Positions 1-12,751 of a stretch of 64,000 bases of DNA are shown in pieces. This DNA is from Theobroma cacao (lineage: Eukaryota; Streptophyta; Magnoliopsida; Malvales; Malvaceae). The notes under the pieces were generated by a model, which did no database searches, was not told the origin of the DNA, and was given only the letters and a program-made list of their open reading frames with translations. The stretch spans positions 5,958,362 through 6,022,361 of the forward strand of contig NC_030856.1 of NCBI RefSeq assembly GCF_000208745.1, read 5' to 3'. Both the position numbers and the translations under genes were made by a program. Position 1 is the stretch's first letter, and each line of letters starts with the position of its first letter.

Positions 1-1064
1 ATAATTAAGTTGTTCAAATTCAACAATAATTCAATTGAGTCAAGAGTAGGAAACTTGACAAAAGCTAATTGGTTTTGAGTAGGGATGTCAATTATATAAG
101 GTCCTCGTTATTATTAAGGCACTTGAACCTGAACTTGAATCCTATAAATATTCGAACTCGTATCTAAATATCTTAAATACTATCCATTAAATATTGATTA
201 AATTGAATTAATTAATGAAAAATGTTAACAAATATTAAAAATTATTATTATAATCGAATTTGAATAATAAGTATCTTAAGATCATTATCCAAACTGTATC
301 TAAATTCATAATAGATAGGAATTTTACTATCCGAACGAATTGAATCATAAAATACCTTAATTTTAATTAATCAAATCGAATAATATAAGGTATCCGATTA
401 TAAAGTAAGTTGAATGTGTACACATTTTAAGGCATGATGAGTCGTAGACTAAGTTTGATCATTGCAATAGGTAGAAAGATGCCAATAAGATTTATTCCTT
501 ACAATAAAAGTGCTGCACCGACCAGTCCGCATCCTCACAAAAAGTAATGAAGCTTTTTGGCCACCTTTGTTCAAAGGATTTGGAATACAATTTTGACACT
601 TTGGTAATGGAACAATCTTTATCAACATTACTATTGTTGTATTGTTGCAAGTGGGATTCCCCTAAAGGTAAATTCCCATTGCCATCTTGAAATGGGAACT
701 GGAATTTTGCATTAAAACCCTCCAAAACCAAAATGAAAACAATGTCCTTCACTACTTCACATCATATCTTTGATCTATATTCCTCGGCTACTCTTCTAGA
801 AGAGATCTAAACATATTCATTGTATGAGAAAGGAGGGGCATCATATTAGGTTAAATTTAAGCACCATTAACTCAATGATTTCAAGATTAAGATTTTACAG
901 GTGCAATATGACCAACATTTGTATTGGAAATCACGTGACTTTGAAAAATTTAACTTTAATTTTTTTTATTAAGGGAGGGAATTTGCACTCATACTCTTTA
1001 AATAAGAAAATCATACACTGATCAATAAATCAAAATACTCAAGCGTTTGAACCTAAGTTTTTAA
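1..1064. other. AT-rich intergenic DNA, no gene recognised
   Basis: AT-rich sequence with short open frames on both strands, the longest about 86 codons on the - strand at 492-752. None shows a known domain, a biased composition or splice-linked neighbours, so no gene is called. Confidence 0.5.
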
Positions 1065-2185
1065 TGGCACGTTTGGTACTGGAAATAGCTATGCTATTCC
1101 CCCTCTATTCCCTGTCATTTCCTATTCCTTCGTTTGGTACCAAATTGAAATACGGAATAGCAATTCCGCAAGAATAAAATTCTGTCAAATAGGTTAAAAG
1201 TCAGTAATAGCTATTCCCTTCCCCCTTCCCAGTAATAGCTATTCCATGGCTCATGGAATAGCTTTCAAATATATAATGATCAAAATAGCCCTTATAACCT
1301 AAAAATATTACAATCCTATACCTATAAATACTTTTTTTTCTCTCATTTTCCCTTTTCTTTCTCTCTCTTCTCCCTCTCTCATTCTCTCTCTAACTGGAAC
1401 TCAACACCGGCGACGGCGACGGCAGCAACCGAATATGATCGAAAAACGTCGATCTAGTCCTTTCTGACAATATTGAACCGAGATCCAGTCAGATCTGGCA
1501 CTCAACGGCCAGATCTCACCTCGGGAAGCACCGGATCTAGTGCTTCCCGACCAGATCTCACGGTTGGATCTGGCACTCCACGACCAGATCCAGCCGTGGG
1601 GAAGCGCCGATCTGGCGCCATAGTGGCCAGATCCGGCCAGATGGTGAGCCAGATCGGCGTTTTGTTACACCGGTTGCCTTTTCGGCGACCGGCCCATGAA
1701 AAAAAGAGAGGCAAAAATAGAATAAAAAAGAATAAATTATTTGTAAAATTTAAAATATTAATATTTTATATATAATTGAAACATTATTAANNNNNNNNNN
1801 NNNNNNNNNNNNNNNNNNNNNNNNNNNNNNNNNNNNNNNNNNNNNNNNNNNNNNNNNNNNNNNNNNNNNNNNNNNNNNNNNNNNNNNNNTTTAAATTATT
1901 AATATTTTAATTAATTATAAATTATTAATATTTAAAAAATAAAATAAAAAAAATAATTATATATAATAAAAGGTATTTTTGTCTTTTTATTTTCTATTTC
2001 TTTCTTATTCCAAAGCTATTGTTACCAACCAAACACTGTAATAAGTCATAATAATTAATTCTACTTTATTCCATTCATCATACCAAACTACATAATACTT
2101 ATTCTATTCTATTCCCATCTCATTCTATTCTCACGTAATAACTATTCTATTCTATTCTTACCTATTCCGCGAACCAAACGTGCTG
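1065..2185. mobile_element. Tourist/PIF-Harbinger-like MITE (about 1.1 kb)
   Basis: The ends are inverted repeats: the left end reads TGGCACGTTTGG (1065-1076) and the right end reads CCAAACGTGCTG (2174-2185), 11 of 12 pairing. Both ends are directly flanked by the trinucleotide TAA (1062-1064 and 2186-2188), which is the target duplication expected for PIF/Harbinger elements. Subterminal copies of GGAATAG/CTATTCC also fit Tourist-like MITEs. The middle (about 1395-1690) is unusually GC-rich and is made of diverged CCAGATCT/GGATCTGGC words in both orientations. No transposase is visible, and 99 bases are unknown (1791-1889). The superfamily call rests on the target duplication and terminal motif only. 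Confidence 0.7.
1791..1889. other. assembly gap (99 N)
   Basis: A run of N inside the MITE; the flanks are AT-rich low-complexity DNA. Confidence 0.99.
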
Positions 2186-2197
2186 TAAAAGTTTAAG

Positions 2198-2203
<6 letters not shown>

Positions 2204-2242
<39 letters not shown>
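2204..2242. repeat. (TA)n microsatellite
   Basis: About 19 uninterrupted TA units, between the MITE and the PDAP1-like gene, roughly 100 bp upstream of its ATG. Confidence 0.95.
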
Positions 2243-2248
<6 letters not shown>

Positions 2249-2344
2249 TAAGGAAATACACAGTCTCAGTCTCAGTCTCGGACTCAGACTCTCACTTTCA
2301 GCTTCTTCTTCCTTCGTTTCTGTTTGTAATCAGGGAAAAAGAAA

Positions 2345-5300
2345 ATGGGAAGAGGAAAGTTCAAGGGCAAGCCCACCGGCCACCGCCACTTCTCTACTCC
2401 CGAAGAGCTCCGTACTCTCTCTATCACTCTCTCTTCTCATTTTCTATGTATTTGTGTGCTTTTTTTTTTATAAAACTCGTATGCATGTACTTATACGTAT
2501 TTGTATACGGTTTCCTGGTATCAGATCTAACGGAGCTTTCAGCTGCTGGATCAGTAGCTCTAGCGTATTGCTTTTGATTTGATTTGATTTTATTTTTTTG
2601 TGAATTTTAGATGGTAAATAGAGAAAATAGAGAAATTTCTACTTTTAAACTTTAAGTTTACCTTCGAATAAACTTGGAAGTGATCCTGCCTTAAATGCAT
2701 GTAAAGTTAAATTTGGAAATTTTTGTATATATTAATATTTTTTTCTTTTCAGCTAAAGTTTGGAACTTTAAATCAAATTCAGAGACAAAAATAAGAAAAA
2801 TAATCAATATCTCGTGCTTTTCTTTTGTGGTTTTGTTATTAATCTTACTGTTTGTTTTTTAATGTTTTAATGGTGTAGTTGCTGGTACCTCTGCTCGTCC
2901 CCGTACTTTTAAGAAGGTAAGATTTTTATGCGGTTGATGCACTTGGTTATAAAATTTGATGAATAATATGTGTGGTGAAATTAGTTTCTGATTGTTAATA
3001 ACTGTTTTTTTTTCTTATGGTAATTTGTTTGTTGTTATCATGTATTATCGCTATTATTGTGCAAAAAGAAGTATATGTTTAATCTTGATATTGATTTTTG
3101 TGGAGAAGAAAATCCTTCAAGGTTGACTCTGACAAACCAAAATTGATGTTTTGTTTGATTTTCGGAAAGTTAGCTTGGATGTTTTTTCTCATGTTTAATG
3201 GGTGTCAGCTTGAGTGTTGTAACTTTCATGGGTTTTGGCTGTTTGGGTTGTTTTAAATTATGTTAGTATCATCTTTGTTTAAATTTATTGTAAGAAAATG
3301 TTAGGTTGGAATTGGGCTTTATATGTGTGAAGACTTATCTTCTAGATGCTTACAATGGATGGGTAATTTGGGCTTGACATAAAGAAAATAAATGGATGAA
3401 AATTGATTACAGTAGATTTATCAGCTAAGTGTAAGGATGATATTTTTTTACCAATTCATTTTTTAATTTTTTTTACCTAAGTGTAAGGATGATTGTTTTG
3501 TTTCTGTTTCATGCTTCATAATCAGTTGTGTTGACTGTTTAATTGAAAAAAAAAACTAATTTTATTTTCTTAAATATGTGCTTTTGCAATTTTCTTTGTT
3601 ACTATGCTTCTCTTTCTTTCTTTGTGAATGTGTGTGTTTGTGTTTTTGATACTTCATTTTCACTTGGTAATGAGATGGTTTTTTCTCTTCCATATTAGGA
3701 AGTGGCTGAAGTGGAGGAAGAGGAAGAAGAAGAGTCTGAGGAGGAAGTAGAAGAAGAATCTGAGGTCATTATCTTTGTGCACTTTTCTGGTCTAATTGGG
3801 TTGATTTGCATTAAGTTCTTAGTGTCTTCTTTTCCTTTTATACTTTCTATTTGAAACTGGTGCTAATATGGCAGAAGCGAAAAGGGACCCAAGGGCTTAT
3901 TGAGATTGAGAATCCAAATTTGGCTAAACAAAAGAATGTGAAAGCTAGAGATGTTGATGTAAGTTCGACATATATTTCTCTGCTGCCCAAAGCCTGTATT
4001 AAGATGAATTTATAATTGTATTAAATAATTGAAATTTTATGTTCCAGGTGGGGAAAACAACTGAACTCTCGAGGCGTGAAAGGTTTGTAAATGCTCTTTG
4101 TACAGCAAATCTGACTAATCACTGCTTTATCACATGCATGTGGGCAATTTGTGATTGCTGGAAAAATTTGACTAGTTTGTAACAATTGTTATTTTGATTT
4201 AGTATTAGTTTATCTGGGATACCTTACAAAAAAGAAATGGCAATTTAACTTTTTATTCATTTCCATTTTCATACAATTTTATCTGACTATTTTGTTTGGG
4301 TTCAGAAACCAATACTTTGGAATTTATGGATATAGTAAGAAAAATTTTGAAACAGAACTGTAGGATTTTGATTTTGTGAACAGTACTTTGATCGGTGACT
4401 TTTGATCTTTTTTATTTTGCAGCTTGAAAGTTATATATCATGGAAATTGTTGACATATTTGAAATAGTTTACTGACTAGAGGAGAGAAAGCTATGAGCTT
4501 TAGTTTTTATACAACTAACAAATATTTACTGTTCTCAGTGTTGGATAATTTTAGATTATGATTCTCATTGTTGGTCCTATTTTAGTTTGATCTGAAGCAC
4601 TATAACTCTTTCTCTTTTTGCTGGATCTAGGATTAATATGACATAGGAGTGCTTTCGTTTTAGCTAAGTTGTATTTTTGGGATAACTTTGAGGATGAAAG
4701 GTAATTGGTGTTTAGATATTAAACTTGATTCTTTTTTGGTTAGAGAAGGAACTCAAAAACTAACAAAATGTATAATGCGAATAAGCCAAGGGATTAAAAA
4801 TTGTTACTCCAAAGTTGACAATTGCATGCCATACACCTTTAACTTCCTGGTGTCTCTACAGACTATAGCTTTCATGTAAACATGTCAAATTATATCACCA
4901 CTTTAAAAGTTCCTTGATGTCTTTAATCCAATAACATAAGCACAGGTTGTTAACTATATGGTCAACATTATTTCATGGCATTCTTAGATTTGCATATGTT
5001 TGGTACTCTTTGTTTTGCATACCTCTATTGTTACTTTTAGGGCTAAATTCTGCAATAGATGTTTTGGCATTAACCATGCGGGTAGTTCCAGCCAGTGGCT
5101 TACCCTGATCATCTCCCAAATTGATTGCAGCACTTGCCTCCTCATTCCTTGTCACAAAGGGCCACTGAATTTGAGTTCAATGTAATCATTTCTAGGGAAC
5201 AAAATAACTATGCTTTTACAAATCTTAACTTCCTTTGAGACAGAATGTTTTCTAGACCATGATCCCAGAAGGAAAGGGGCAGGATATGATCAAAATTTTG

Positions 5301-7085
5301 CCTATCTTTTTTCTCTTGTAATGAGCCTGAAGCCTTTTGATTCAGTGAAAGTAGTGTAGATTATTTGCTTCAAAACATGTTGAACTTGCTTGTTGATACC
5401 CATCTTTGAAGCTGGATATCTCTTACATTTTATGAAATTTTTGTTGGCAATGCTGGTTGAGGTACTAAAGCTTGTAATTCTATATTTGAATTGATTGTAT
5501 CCTTTAAGGCCAGCTTGGATTGTGCTCTTGTTTTACTATTTATGATTGCAGAGAGGAGATAGAAAAGCAAAAAGCGCACGAGCGATATATGAAGCTGCAG
5601 GAACAAGGGAAAACTGAACAAGCAAGAAAAGATTTAGGTAACTAGTTGATAAATATATGATTTGCAGATTATCTTTCTCTCTTCATCTGGTTTCTACTGC
5701 AGTGACACCTAAATTGAGTGCTAATTAAGTTGTCAAGGACTTCAAATGGTCCTGGCAAATATCATCATACTTCAACATGGCTTTTTCTATCCTCTCCCTG
5801 GGATTGTTTTACTTGTTTGTGGTTAATTGAATTTGAACATGTACAGCTGAAGTTGAAATCACGTTCATTGACTAGGTGCTGAACAAGGGAGACAAAATGT
5901 AAAAATAATAACTCATCTCCCTTGTGAGTCATTATAGGGAGTAGTAGTGTGTGTTGTGCATAAACAATCCCTTATATAACTGTGACAAAAATAATAATGT
6001 CATAGACTAAGCATTGGTGGAAGCATGGAGGATCATTGTCCATGACCTAAATGGTTGCAAATATCATATGGAGCATTCTGGTACTGATGGGAGACCACTA
6101 TTTGGTTGCTGATGAGAATTGTGTATGTTTAGGTAACATGATTCCAATATCTGTCTTCACACATTAAACCTGTGAGGTTTTAAAATTTGGCAGTGAAGTG
6201 TGGGAAAGGTTTGTGTGAGAAGTCATGTAACATCTTCTCCTCAGATTTTTTGAAACTGGTTTCTTCCAGCCATAAGTCTAATCTTCTGATGTAGTGAATA
6301 GTTTACAACTGTTTTCTTTGATGAATAAATATGGAACGTTAAGCAAAATAATAAATGAGGATGGAAAGTCTCATGAGTGTTAGGTGTTAGTACTGCTTCT
6401 AATTCTTTACCACTTAGCAATCTAGATCAATCTTTCGTGGAGGTATTTAAAAGGAAGAGGTTGAGAGATGAATAATGCTGGTTTTCATATAAAATACAAC
6501 TGAATTGGTTTATCCAATTTGGTGGAGACTAATGTCATCAGAGTTGAATATATTAGTATTTTATCAAGGTATCACCTTAATGTCTCATGACCACTGCCAT
6601 GTTTTTGGCTAATACCTGAACTTTTTTGGTTGTTTTTTCTCCCTCATTTCTGTGTACTTTCATCTTAAGTATTATCTGATGTTGCAATGAATCTTTTTTA
6701 TTTATTGAAACTAAATACACTCACCTTTCCTGTACATCTTTTATTCTATTGTTTTATTAATAGTGGAATAATTGCTATGGCAGAGCGCTTAGCCCTGATA
6801 AGGCAACAAAGGACAGAGGCTGCTAAGAAGAGAGAAGAAGAGAAGGCTGGTATGGTTCCTGTTGCTAATAATGTCCTCTTTATAGTATAATGTACACCTT
6901 TTGCTTTCTCTCTGGCAAGTTAATTACTTCAAATTTTCTCATTTAGAGAATAAGCATAAGATTTTGGATTAGAAAACAGAGTTAGACTGCCTTCTATGCA
7001 TCTTTGCATTTTCTGTTGAAGCTGATATTATTTCTAATTTGATCTTACAGTGAGAGAACAAAAGAAAGTTGAAGCTCGCAAATAA
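2345..7085 (+). CDS. 28 kDa heat- and acid-stable phosphoprotein (PDAP1/PP28 family), eight exons
   Basis: Splicing by GT-AG introns gives exons 2345-2411, 2879-2916, 3699-3764, 3875-3958, 4048-4082, 5552-5637, 6784-6849 and 7051-7085: 477 nt, 158 residues plus stop, all junctions in frame. The product starts with a basic MGRGKFKGKPTG segment, then has a Glu/Ser-rich acidic tract (about residues 36-57), then the charged, predicted-helical PP28 domain containing ELSRREREEIEKQKAHERY, with a Lys/Arg/Glu-rich end. Order and length match plant members of this family. In animals the family is a phosphoprotein (PDAP1, PDGFA-associated protein); the plant role is not well defined, and RNA association or casein-kinase phosphorylation of the acidic Ser residues is inference. 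A CT-rich leader (about 2255-2340) precedes the ATG, which is the only one fitting the family start. No damage is seen, so it looks functional. Confidence 0.93.
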
Positions 7086-10000
7086 CCAGGTCGAGGAATG
7101 TTTAAGATCAGTTTACCTTCTGTTTTTCTCTATCTTTTATATTTGACCTTTACATTTGTATACTGAAGCTTCTATCCCATAAAAAACCGTTTTGAAGCTG
7201 ATAGATACTATCAATCTTCTAAACTCATCGGACATTATATATGCTTTTGGATCATCTTAAATTACATGCCAGCTTTTCACGTTTCTTATTAAAAAATTAA
7301 GACATGCGAAAACATGTAAACCGATAGCATAGATTTGGCTTGCAGGGGATTTGTTGTGCCAAGTAGGAGAGTTGTTCTTGCTTCCCTCTGTGTTCCAAGT
7401 TTGAACATCTAGATTACTGTTTCTAGAGTTCTTCCATTGCTAGTTCAGGTTTAGCTCAGAATTCAAGTGATGCTACTTAAAGTTTGGATTATGAGATCAA
7501 AGTTAGATACAAAGCTAGCTCTCTTGTACTACAAGAAAAGAAAGTAAATGCATAGCTTCCCCATTAGTCCTTTCCTTTTCTTTAAAAGGGAACAAACTGG
7601 CATGCTCGTTGAATGGCTTGCGAACAAGTTTGGTTTAAAGCTTGTATACGCTTCTTTATTATTAACCTAAACAAATGAGTTTGAATGGAATATTATCTCT
7701 ATATGCATGTATGTATGCATGCATCTGCACGAGGCAAGGGGGGCGGCTGGGAGGTGGTTCTTGCGAGGAAGGGGGCTTGATCTAGCTTGAGTCACCATAG
7801 CTCATTGCACCACTCAAACTTCTTACCAAATAAAGGAATATATATGTATAAATAATAAAATCAAAAGCTTAGAGGAAGTTGAAGATGGTGGTGTAGGTAG
7901 CCTTCAAATATCGACAAAAGCCAGCGCAATAATCCATCCTTGGTGGGCATTAAGAAAAGTGAAAAAAAGAATCTAGTCTCAACTTAAGACATTGAAGCGA
8001 ATTACAAGCTGGAGAAGGAAAGGTACCCTGTTAACTAGACTAGTTCATTTCAATTGAACGCCTAGATGCAAAGAATTCCTTTTCCTCCTATATTCCTCCT
8101 TGCCACCTTTTTTTAGCCTTAACTCTCTTCAAAAACCAGGAAAGGAATATCTCAAAGCATAAATTAGGTTAAAAAAATGGCAGGCATAAATGGGTTTTTG
8201 ATTTGTTTCAAACGTAAGCAAACTTAGGAAGGGTACCAAATTTTGGACTTAATATCTAAGAGCAAGCAACTTCTATTAGCATCCTACGTATAAGTATTAT
8301 TACGGTATGTATATGATTAATGATTAAGATTGAACAATCGTAACAAATACGACTACTATTAGTTCATTCGAACGATGAGATTTATATATATATATATAAT
8401 TTTTTTTAGATAAGTTAAGAAAAACCAACTATTGAAATTGATGTGGGATAAAGGTTCACCAAGAGTTACGATGAAATTTGGTATACTTTTTTAAGAAAGC
8501 AAGGTGGGAATGATTAAAATCATGTATAAAAATCTTTCTTATCATGTGGAAATTCTAATTAAGAGAGAGAGAGAGAAAGGGGAATAAATGGCCACTTCAT
8601 CTTTGCTCAAATGGCCTACCATCAACCTTAAAATAATTAATCAAGCAAGTATTAATTAAGGACTTGAGATTAGTTTACCAAATTAGCTAGTGACTCGTGG
8701 TCCAATCATTTTTTGCCCTTTTTCCCCTCCCTCTTTTAATGATTCAATGCATCATGTGATATGGGATAAAGTAGATAATAGTCCCATCCCCACTCCATTG
8801 TTTATTTCATGTTTCAATCATTATTTCATACAATATTAAGGTATCTCCACCTCCTTAATTCAAGATAAGCTCCTTCATCTTTTACCCTTACCTCAAAATC
8901 TACATAAATTTATATAAAAATTATATATAATATCACTCAATTCGAAAAACCCGTTACATGTCTCTCTAAAATTTTTTTTATCCTTATTTTTCTTTTATAA
9001 AAAAAATCATGTTTATACATCGTGATAAGTTTAATTAAACCCATAATTTATAATGAAATTTGAAGTAATTTTTGGTAATCTAGATTTAATTTGTTGTTTT
9101 AGAGATGCAAAAGAAGACAGGTCCTGTTGGATATGCTAAGCAAGGCGTGTCTACAAAGAGTGGGATTTCCCTTTCCATCCTCTGCGGTTTGCGNATGACC
9201 AAAATGTGCTAGAAATACAGTTTTTTTTTTTTTTTTTCATGGGAATTGAAGAATATGCCTTTGGTATTTTATCACATTATCGAAAACTGAACCATTTGGT
9301 AGGGCCCTTTTCCTTCACTCTACGCCAATCAACCCCTCCCCAAACCCCTTTAGCAGCCAAATCAAAATTTTTTTAAATAAATTCGTAATATTTTATTTTA
9401 AATTAAACAAATTTTTATAATTATTATTTTATGATATTATTATAATATTTTAATAAATAATAATATAACATATTAATACAAAATAATAACATAATATGTA
9501 ATATTTTTTATCTTTCACATTAACTTCACTTTAATATAACATAAATATAAAAAAATAATATTTTTAATTAATAATAATTAATTAATTATTAAATAACAAA
9601 GTTTTTCCTATTCTCTTACACAATTCAAGAGCTTTTTCTAGTACTATACTAAAATAAAATTAAAACGATGTGTTTAAATATTTGATTTAATAAAAATTAC
9701 TGTAGTTTATAATTTTTACTTTTAGTATTAATAGAGTTTGATTATCATTATTTTATTTTTTTTATTGTTATGAACGGGTAGAAAAGGTAACAGATTGGGA
9801 AAGAGTCAAAAGTAGATGATCACGTTAACCAAAAAAAATCACATTGAAAACATTATGTTATTTAATATTTATTAGGGCTTTAGTTATTGGTCAACAACAA
9901 TGTACTTGCTTCACAAGTTAGACCACCAGCAATTTGGACTCGGTTAATTTGGTGATTCCAATTCCCTTTTGCATAGGCAAGGTTGAATTTTTGAGCTATT

Positions 10001-11058
10001 GGTCCAATCAACATTTAGGCTAGTCTGAGTAGAAAAAGTAATTATTTTGATTTTTAAATTCATATCATGAAATGTACGTAATTTTTTACAACGATTAATT
10101 CAAATATGTATAATTACGTGCTAATTGATCATAATTATTTTAGATAAAATATAAAAGAAAAATATTGAAGATCAAATATCGAAGCGGATTTTCTTTAAAT
10201 AAAATTTATTTTCTGATTTAAAATCGACATAGAGTATGGAGTCCATTGAAAAAGAATGGGGACAAGTAGGGATTTAACATTGATAATTGCACAACCACCA
10301 ACCAACCTTTGTTAAATCAAATGGTGGGGGAATACACCTATGATTAGCTAAAGTTCCTCCTCTCTTATGGCCATGTGACTTAAAAAATGCTATGGTTTTA
10401 AATTCTATATAGGATCTTAAAAATCCATCTTTTATATATTTTTGCAATAAATTTCGATATTCATATATATTTTTTGAGTTAAAAATATAAACCGAGATAA
10501 GTAATATTAAAATTTATCAATTTTTTTTTCGATATGAGATTCTCGAAAAGATATATTCAAGTTGAGGTAAGTTCAAGTTAAAGTGGATCATCTCTTCCAT
10601 AAGTTAAAAAACCACTTCAATGAATACGTCTTATAATATATGATGGGTATTGAGGTCTTAGGTTTATAAGTAAAGTTCTTCTTTCACTTAATAGATATAA
10701 ATTTCACATAAAAAATATTTTTTATTTATATTTTAATTCTCGCTAAATAGTTTAATATTATGAATTCTAAATATATGAAAAAAAAGAAATTTTGATGCAA
10801 TTTTTTATCTAAAAAAAAGGCATAACGTTAATATCCTCCTAAGCCTTTATGTGGATTTTCTTAATTATTATAATAAATATTAAATCAACATAGCTTTTAA
10901 TTTAAAACTTTCATTTTCTTAAGTAAATAATTAATTAAATAATCAAGTTATTAATAGTAAAACCTTGAATTATTATGACATAAGCCAATTTACTGCGTCG
11001 GTTAAAAATAACTCCCCCTCCCAAAAAAAAAAAAAAAAAAAAACCAAAGAACTCCGTT
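7086..11058. other. 3' flank of the PDAP1-like gene and AT-rich intergenic DNA
   Basis: The first several hundred bases probably hold the 3' UTR. The rest is AT-rich with short TA runs (about 8381-8398), a poly-T tract near 9220, a single ambiguous base at 9194 and an A-tract at about 11023-11043. No open frame with coding character or transposon signature was recognised. Confidence 0.5.
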
Positions 11059-11065
11059 TATAAAA
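11059..11065 (+). promoter_or_regulatory. putative TATA box of the RING-H2 gene
   Basis: TATAAAA, followed after about 15-30 bp by a long CT-rich stretch (about 11075-11250), the usual look of a plant core promoter and leader. The first coding ATG is 1.7 kb downstream, so the leader must contain at least one intron; an acceptor CAG ends at 12718. Confidence 0.5.
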
Positions 11066-12751
11066 GTAGAAAAGTGTCTTTGTCTCTTTCTCTCTCTATC
11101 TCTCTCTTGCCCTTTCTCTCTTCCTCTGAATTTTTATTTTTATGCTTTTTTTTTCTAAATAATATTAAGTCTCTCAGATCTCTCATTCTCTCTCTTTATC
11201 CCAAATTTCGCTTCAATTCGGTTAGTTTCTCTTCTTTTCTCTCTTTGTTCTTATTTTTTTTTAAATTTTTTTCAAGATTTTTAGTTGTACGGTTAATCTT
11301 TGTGTCCTAGGGTTCTACATTGTCTGAATTTGAGTAATGCGATTTTGACTAAACGAAAATTTTGGTTTTTTTTCTTCTTTGGGTTCTTTCAGGCTTTTCT
11401 AAGATAAGCTGGTGTTCTTTTTTCTGGGCTGTGATTTTGTTCATGAGTATAAGGTACGCCGGAGGAAAAAGATGGTCTTTTTCCTTTTATTTAAATTTGA
11501 ATTTGTATGGCTGTTGACAAATTCCCGATTATTGTTAAATAAATAATGGGTATGTAACAATTTGACAAATTTGTGTGAAATTAAGATAGATAATTGAAAA
11601 TTTTCCTTTTTTTATTGTTTCTTTGAAGTTTTAATTATATGAGGAGCTTGGTAGGATAATTCCAGGGGTGCGCTTCAGGGGTGGGGATTTTTTGAGCAAA
11701 AAGTTAAAATCTTTTGTGGGATTTCCCCCCAAAAATTTTGATAGATAATTATGATGTTCTAATCAACAACTTGAATATAGGTCTACAGGAGGGTAAATAT
11801 TGGGATTTTATCCTCTTTGTGGCTTGATATAGGCGATTCTGTTGATGGAAAGTTTTCGGTGCTGGGTTTTTTATTTTGAATGCCTATTTTGGTAGTGAAG
11901 AAGCTTTTTTTATAACATTTTTTTGTGGACAAATTTAAGGCTAGATCATGGTGATTTTGTCCTGTTGTGTTGTTGAAAACGTGAGCAAGGAGACGTATGA
12001 TAGTATGTACAGGAAGATTAACAATTTGAGCTTTGATAGCTTGGAAGATGTCGAAAGAAATTTTTGTTCTTCTGCAGAATTTAATCTTTGCCAGGGATTT
12101 TAATTTTTGAGTCTCTTATTTTAAGTAGTGGAAAATTAGATTTTACTTCCTCTTCGCAAAGCTTTTTCTAGTCTAGGTTAAGCTAGTGGACAAGGTAAGA
12201 AGCTGGAGTACCTTCAGTAATAGCTTAGACTGCTTAGAAGATCCATGCCTTTGTCCCAGATGCTAAATTAATCTTTTCTTGGTTTGCAAGTGCTGCAATT
12301 TAAAAAGTGGATTTGTTGATGTTATTAATATATTTGGTTCTTTTTCATGGCTGCAAGGAAATGCTTTATGCTTTATGCTTCTGGTGAGATAGACTCATCT
12401 ATTACAAATTCTAAATAAATAGATAAGAAGGTGTGATTAGAAAGTAATGCTTTTCATGCCTTGTGTTTTGGCTCTTAAGTTGGATAAATAAGATATTAGT
12501 CCTGTTTTCAGATTTAGGTTGAATGTGTGACGAAGTTTCATTTCCTTTTGGTTTGTTCTGTGTTGGTTCGAACTTTTTTTTACAGATTCACTTTAGTAAA
12601 TGGATAAATGCATGGTGGCCAGTTATCATTTTTCTGTTTATTAGATGTCAACTATAATGTGGTTTGTCATTCTGAACTGAGCTTGAGTTATGTTCTTATC
12701 CTTTTGTCTGCGAAGCAGGGACAAATTGCAGCAACAATTTATTGGAACAGC

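Noticed and set aside
492..752. 86-codon open frame on the - strand
   Set aside because: No recognisable domain, no neighbouring exons and no relatives known to me; could be chance in AT-rich DNA.
1473..1775. Overlapping open frames on both strands in the MITE core
   Set aside because: They follow from GC-rich repeats of CCAGATCT-like words and contain no domain.
11074..11310. 78-codon Ser/Leu/Phe-rich frame
   Set aside because: It is the CT-rich leader of the RING gene, not coding.
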